Positions 58,221-64,000 of a stretch of DNA of 64,000 nucleotides are shown in pieces. The notes under the pieces are model-generated. The model was given only the letters and a program-made list of their open reading frames with translations. It had not been told where the DNA came from and searched no databases. The translations under genes were made by a program, and so were the position numbers. The stretch comes from Ophioderma brevispina (taxonomy: Eukaryota; Echinodermata; Ophiuroidea; Amphilepidida; Ophiodermatidae). The DNA lies in assembly GCA_023653785.1 (NCBI GenBank), contig JAMKCH010051754.1, positions 58,607 through 122,606 of the forward strand. Direction: 5' to 3'. The stretch's first letter is position 1. The number at the start of each line of letters is the position of its first letter.

Positions 58221-60439
58221 AGGGGGATCTTGCAAGTCTTATAACTTGCAGTATTTTTTATCTTCTGTGTCGCTCACAAGACGAAATAGAGGACAATAGC
58301 GGCCATTTTGAAATTCAATATGGTTTTAAATCAAGTAGCTACAATATGGCGGCCATTTTGAAATTCAAAATGGCGCTTGAAGACGCGATTTAAATAAATT
58401 GTACCTAAACACAGAACCCAACATTTGCAAAATTAGCCATAAAATCCATTTGGCACTAAAATCCAGCTGGACCAATAGCTGACATATATACCATTTTATA
58501 AAATAACTTTTGATTTGTGAAAAAAAAAATGCACCATACACCGTTAAAACGCTGGGTAAAAATGAACGGTTCATAGGGGATTGGCCAAAGGTTTACCCTT
58601 CTTCGGTTAAATATTTCCCAAGTTTGGTAGGATTAAGCTAACTTTTTACCCAACTACGGGGGTAATGTACATTAATAGTTGTAACTGAAAATATAATTTG
58701 TCAATGACATTTTTATGATCATATAAGAAAATAAAGCTTTAAATATTTTATAATGTTCAATTAACAATTCTCAGCTTGTAAAATTAATTTTTTTCATCAC
58801 ATATTTTTTATGACTTAAATATTGCACTTTTTAAATTACATACAAATTAATTATGACAAATTTGTTATTAATTTGTTCATGTTATAGTGCATGACAAATT
58901 ACATGCTAACTGAACCAATATTCATTCATACTTTGTTCATTTTTTTACAGAAATGATCAAATTAATAACCTTGTAATATCTAACAAATGACAAATGGAAC
59001 GAACATTTTGTCGGTCTTAATTTGTCATACATCTTTAAAGTGAAATTTTATAAGTCATGAAAATATCTGTGGTGATAAAAAATTATTTTAATGCTAAACA
59101 ATGTTAAATAAACATTTTAAAAGCATTTTAAGCTTGATTTTCTTAAGGTCAAACCATTTGCTGATAAATTTTGCCAAATAAGACCCTTTCTTGACAGATT
59201 ATTTTTTTCAGTGTATATAAAATTCTATCCAACTTGATAAATCATTAGGCATACCCAAACATTTTCCCCGGTCAGTTTCCCCAAGTTGGACGATGATGAT
59301 AGTAATGATGATGATGACGAGGATGTCGATTGGGGTATTTTAAGATCATCGGGGGAGTGGGTTGAGGGGGGGGGGGGTGACCAGGGGATGATCGAATTCA
59401 GCTTACTTGAATTTGGTTTTTGATCTCGTAAAACGAGTACAGGACAAATGATGTTTGATATCACTGAGTCTTCGACCTTAGAGATTGGTGATCGTAAATA
59501 TAACATTTGCGCAATTATAATATACTCGTTTAATATAAGTTACTATATATAGAAATTTATTATGTCCATATTCCTTTTACCTGAAATCTAATTGAGTAAG
59601 TTGAAATTAAATTTGACAATTTAATTACAATTGTATGAATAGATATATGACAATTTTATTAGATTAATGTATGTACAGCCACAAATGAAATTATGGTAGT
59701 TCTATATGGCTGTGCGCAGGGAATGATGCGAGCGACTTAACTATACAAATGGGGCAATTAATTTGGAGGAAATAATGGCGTCTAATATTGAAAACGATCC
59801 TCTGCCTGGAAAATCCTAGTCGTATATGTTATCAACACTCATGCTACTATATGGGGCCTACCTTAGTTTTGCCAAAGTTGACGGAAATACTTTTGTATTT
59901 TGTACAGTTAGCTCGGCTGCATTTCACTTAAACCCGCCGAGAGTGACGCTCCCTTTAGTAATCGATATTGTTGAATTTGTCAGTCATATTAAGGACTCTG
60001 TTCGATCCGGGTATTCGATATCTTCGCCTTCAATAGATGACCACCTTTTATCAAATTATTATTATTTTTTTAATTAAGGGAAATTTATTTTGTTCCATTA
60101 TTTTTATGAGTTTTGCATGCATGAAAATTAGCTAAAATTCACATCGAAAAAATGGGTTTATTTAAAGATTGCATTATAGAATTCGTTACCCTTTCCAAAC
60201 AAAACAAAACAAATGATTAATTATCGATCGAACAATCAATCAACCGACCGATTGATCGGTCGACAGATGAATCAATAAACCGATCAATCAATAGGCCGAA
60301 ACCGATCGCTCAACCCAATCAATCAATCAATCAACAAACCGATTAATTAATCAACCAATCAATCGAAAAATTGCTCTCAGCTCAGCGCCGACCTATCGGC
60401 TTCCTACTACCTGTACTTCTTTCCAATTCACACATGGCC
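57815..60439. repeat. 2.6-kb direct tandem duplication, copy 1
   Basis: From AATTTGACGAAAC-type sequence to CCAATTCACACATGGCC, copy 1 is followed head-to-tail by copy 2. It contains the end of the 155-bp array, an AT-rich stretch, a GATGATGATG patch (59292-59325), a G-run near 59370 and CAAT-rich repeats (60225-60370). Short frames inside, such as 59826-60077, have no domain. Confidence 0.9.
60225..60370. repeat. CAAT/CGAT-rich simple repeat (also at 62838-62962)
   Basis: Runs of AATC and CAAC units with GACCGATTGATCGGTC dyads. Frames here encode N/Q/I/S-rich peptides without meaning. Confidence 0.8.
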
Positions 60440-63043
60440 AAATTTGACGAAACTGGTAGTGGCGGGTAGTGTGCAAATTATATTGACATGCACTGTGCCG
60501 ATCATTATCTGGTTATGCTAATTAATCTCATTTGCATATGTGCTCTGCTTGGTTCAGCTTATACAAAGGTGGACTCTACCCAGATCCCAGGTCCAATTAG
60601 ACCCAATTTGGTATGTGGGTAGTGGTGGATACAAATATTACCCATGATTGTGTCAACATTAGCGGGCTGTTAATGAGCTCATGGGCATGAGGTATTTGGC
60701 TCCTTAACTACAAGTTCTAGCAGATCCAGGTCCAAATTGATAGGTCATGGGTAGTGCCGGCTTGCAAGTAATAACCATGCACCGCATGTCATCATTATGT
60801 GTGCATATTAATGAGCCCATTTCCATATTTGCTCTCCGCTAGGGGGATCTTGCAGTCTATAACGTGCAGTATTTTTATCGTCTGTGTCGCTCACAAGACG
60901 AAATAGAGCGACAATAGCGGCCATTTGAAACAATATGGTGTTTAAATAAAGTAGCTACAATAATGGCGGCCAGTTTGAATTCAAAATGGCGCTTGAAGAC
61001 GCGAGTTAAAAAATTGTACCTAAACACAGAACCCCAAAATTGACAAAATTAAGCCAATAAAATCCATTTTGGCACGAAAAATCCAGCGGGCCAAAATAGC
61101 TGACTAATACCAGTTATAAAATACTTTGATTTGTGAAAAAAAAAATGCCACCATACACATCGTTTAAAAACGCTGGGTAAAAATGAACGGTTCATAGGGG
61201 ATTGGCCAAAGGTTTACCTTCTTCGGTTAAATATTTCCCAAAGTTTGTAGGATTGAAGCAACTTTTTACAACTACGGTTGAATGTATTAATAGTTTACAC
61301 TTGAAAAGATTAATTTGTCAATGGAATTTTTTGATCATATAAGAAAATAAAGCTTTAAATATTTTATAATGTTCAATTAACCAATTCTCAGCTTTTTCAA
61401 AAATTAATTTTTTTTTTCACCATATTTAGACTTAAATATGCCACTTTTAAAAGTAACTTACAAATTAATTAATGACAATTTGTATTAATTGTCATTTATA
61501 GTGCAGGACAAATGACATGCTAACTGGACAAATAATTCATTCATAATTGTCATTTTTTAACAGAAATGACTAATTAATACCAATTTGTAATATGCTAAAA
61601 ATGACAAATTAAAATTTTTTAGGTTTTTTCTTTTTTTAAAAAATTACAATCTTTAAAGTGAATGTTATAAGTCATGGAAAAGATATGTGGTGATAAAAAA
61701 ATATTTATATTGCTAAACCAAATGTGAACTAAACAATTTAACAAGCATGTTAAGCTGATTTTTCTTGATGAATGATCAAAAATCAATTTGCATGATTGAA
61801 TTTTGCCAAATAAGACCCTTTCTTGACAGATTACTTTTTGTTCAGTGTATATAAATTCTATCCAACTTGAATAAATCATTAGGCTACCCAAAAATTTTGC
61901 CGGGCATTTTCCCCAAGTTGGACGATGATGATAGTAATGATGATGATGACGAGATGCGTTGGGGTATTTTAAGGATCATCGGGGGGAGTGGTTGAGGGGG
62001 GGGGGGGTGACCAGGGGATGATCGAATTCAGCTTACTTGAATTGGTTTTTGATCTCGTAAAACGAGGTACCAGGACAAATTGAGTTGGATATCACTGAGT
62101 CTTCGACCTTAGAGATTGGTGATCGTAAATATAACATTTAGCGCAATTATAATATACTCGTTTAATATAAGTTACTATAATAGAAAAGTAGTATGTCCCA
62201 TATTCCTTTACCTGAAATCTAATTGAGTAAGTGAAAATTAAATTTGACAATTAATTACAATTGTATGAATAGATATATGACAATTTTATTAGATTAATGT
62301 ATGTACAGCCACAAATGAAATTATGGTAGTTATATATGGCTGTGCGCAGGGAAATGAGGCGAGCGACTTAACTATACAAATGGGGAATGAATTTGGAGGA
62401 ACAAAATGGCGTCTAATATGAAACGATCCTCGACTGAAAATCTAGGCAGTAAGTTATCAACACTCATGCTACTATATGGGGCCTACCTTAGTTTTGCAAA
62501 AGTTGACGGAAATACTTTTGTATTGTACAGTTAGCGGCTGCATTCAATTAAAACATCAGCCGAGAGACGCTCCCTTTAGAAGCGAATTGTGAATTTGTCA
62601 GTCAATTAGGGACTCTGTTCGATCCGGGTATTCGATATCTTCGCCTTCAATAGATAGACCACCTTAGCAAATTATTATAATTTTATAATTAAGGGAAAGT
62701 TGATTGTTCCAGTATTTTTGAGTTTTGCAGGCATGAAAAATAGTAAAAATTACATCGAAAAAATGGGTTTATTTAAAGATTGATTATAGAATTCTTACAT
62801 TTCCAAAACAAACAAAACAAATGATATTATACGATCGACAATCAATCAACCGACCGATTGAGCGGTCGACAGATGAATCAATAAACCGATCAATCCATAG
62901 GCCGAAACCGATCGCTCAACCAATCAATCAATCAATCAACCGATTAATTAATCAACCAATCAATCGAAAAATTGCATCTCAGCTCAGCTCCGACCCTATC
63001 GCTTCCTACATAGCCTGTACTTCTTTCCAATTCACACATGGCC
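60440..63043. repeat. 2.6-kb direct tandem duplication, copy 2, indel-rich
   Basis: It aligns to copy 1 along its whole length but with single-base insertions and deletions every few tens of bases, while short stretches remain identical. Landmarks GCTAGGGGGATCTTGCA, TGACCAGGGGATGATCGAA, ATGTATGTACAGCCACAAAT and CAGATGAATCAATAAACCGA occur in the same order. The indel-dominated pattern suggests uncorrected long-read sequence. Confidence 0.9.
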
Positions 63044-63375
63044 AACATAATTGAAGTTAACGCGAATCAAACTTAAAAAAAGTTTGTCCAAATCCTCAGT
63101 GGCTTTACTAGTAGTCATAAGAGGATTTGAAGTAGACGATACTCATTATATAATAAGGTATTTGAGCTTATTTGACATTTGTGGAGCTTAATGTTACATC
63201 CATAATAAAAAAAGTGTGTTGTTGTTCACTTTTTAACAACGCCAGACTATTTATAACACAATAATCTGCAAAATGACGCCTGAGACAGGATTATTTCATG
63301 TATTAATGATGATGCTATTATTGTATACAAAATAATCCGTTCATAATATCATGACTCCTGACAGTTTAAAGCCTA
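63044..63375. other. No gene recognised
   Basis: Single-copy-looking AT-rich DNA. Confidence 0.4.
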
Positions 63376-63734
63376 TTAAAGGTGCAACGAGAGATTTCAA
63401 ATAACAGGTGTCACGAAAAAATGTGAAAATTCTTGATTTTTGGCATTGGTGTAAAGCTGTATTATCGACATTCACATCTGTTTAAGATTAAGCTGAAACT
63501 GTGTTTCTTTGGTACAAAATTGTTCAATGTCTAATTTTGTACAGGAGCAAATACGATATTCAGCCTATGTTGTCTATTGAAATATCAGCTCACAAAAATC
63601 ACCTTTGTTGTTTTCACTTTTAAGGACATTTCTGGACAAAAATACAAGGTATAAATCCTTAGAATTGCTATCCATCAGAAATCACTGCTACACATTTTAC
63701 ATGGCTGTCTCAAAGTCGCTCGTTGCACCTTTAA
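63376..63734 (+). mobile_element. TTAA-flanked MITE, family B, copy 2
   Basis: A 359-bp unit between TTAA 63376-63379 and TTAA 63731-63734. Ends are TTAAAGGTGCAACGAG and, inverted, TTAAAGGTGCAACGAG, a perfect 16-bp terminal repeat. It aligns with the reverse of 7043-7395. This is the best-preserved family B copy in the window. Confidence 0.9.
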
Positions 63735-63814
63735 GGAGAAAAAACGGGATCGCCATTTTTTTATGTGAAGAATGGACGAAGATGAAACGCGGAGATATTT
63801 GGATAGCTATATAA

Positions 63815-63882
63815 TAATGTACTTGTTACAGAGATGCAAAAATCTGATTTTTGATGATTTTTTTCGATTTTCTGATTTAGCA
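63815..63882 (-). mobile_element. TTAA MITE family C, fragment
   Basis: About 68 bp are the reverse complement of the left part of 32009-32355 (GCAAAAATCTGATTTTTGAT, TTTTCGATTTTCTGATTTAG). The terminal 20 bp are missing. Confidence 0.8.
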
Positions 63883-64000
63883 AAGTGTTCACAATTTTGA
63901 TATCATTTTTTTTAATACAAATCAGAATCACAATAACCAATGATGAATTTTAGAATCAGCATCACAAATCGAACGTTTGAACGTTTGGACGAATTTTTTA

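Overview
This is animal genomic DNA from an AT-rich, repeat-dense genome. It holds one recognisable cellular gene: an intronless Frizzled Wnt receptor of the Fzd9/10 subfamily at 13824-15619 (+). The coding frame breaks once just after the second membrane segment, by a shift equal to one missing base. The single-exon Frizzled, a CR1-type LINE with PHD and esterase-like domains, tRNA-derived SINEs and abundant MITEs fit a marine invertebrate, most likely a non-vertebrate deuterostome such as an echinoderm. That placement is inference.

Left part (1-13.8 kb): no cellular gene seen. It holds short tandem duplications, foldback hairpins, a GC-rich inverted-repeat unit, TTAA-flanked MITEs of two families (4381-4735, 7043-7395, fragment 9851-9957) and a 0.58-kb palindromic element (11288-11865). 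The Frizzled gene follows. Immediately downstream lie two adjacent MITEs (16421-16640 and 16662-17487).

Middle (17.5-33.5 kb): gene-free. It contains a MITE whose empty site survives in a neighbouring tandem copy (19555-19757), TTAC/GTAA palindromes, more TTAA MITEs, strand-asymmetric pyrimidine and purine tracts (24.4-25.4 kb), a MITE inside one copy of a dispersed repeat (28751-29099), SINE heads, microsatellites and an 82-bp tandem repeat.

At 33.5-42.9 kb is a nearly full-length but decayed CR1-like LINE: a PHD finger plus coiled-coil ORF1 with an SGNH-esterase-like remnant, an APE endonuclease and a reverse transcriptase. It is split between endonuclease and RT by a 3.6-kb element with about 385-bp terminal inverted repeats and TA flanks (36268-39878).

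Right part (43-64 kb): SINEs, a hAT-type MITE with a perfect 8-bp target duplication (43783-43974), several foldback elements, and a mariner-like element (53320-55401) that contains a 5'-truncated LINE, which itself contains a 156-bp insert with a 14-bp target duplication. After this come a 158-bp hairpin, a ~155-bp tandem array and a 2.6-kb direct tandem duplication (57815-60439 / 60440-63043). The second copy of that duplication is peppered with small indels, which looks more like unpolished long-read sequence than biology.

No CRISPR array, operon, functional rRNA or functional tRNA was found. The window's story is transposon nesting around one developmental receptor gene. I saw nothing I would call a new biological system; the best leads are the TTAA and TA MITE families and the long-TIR element.
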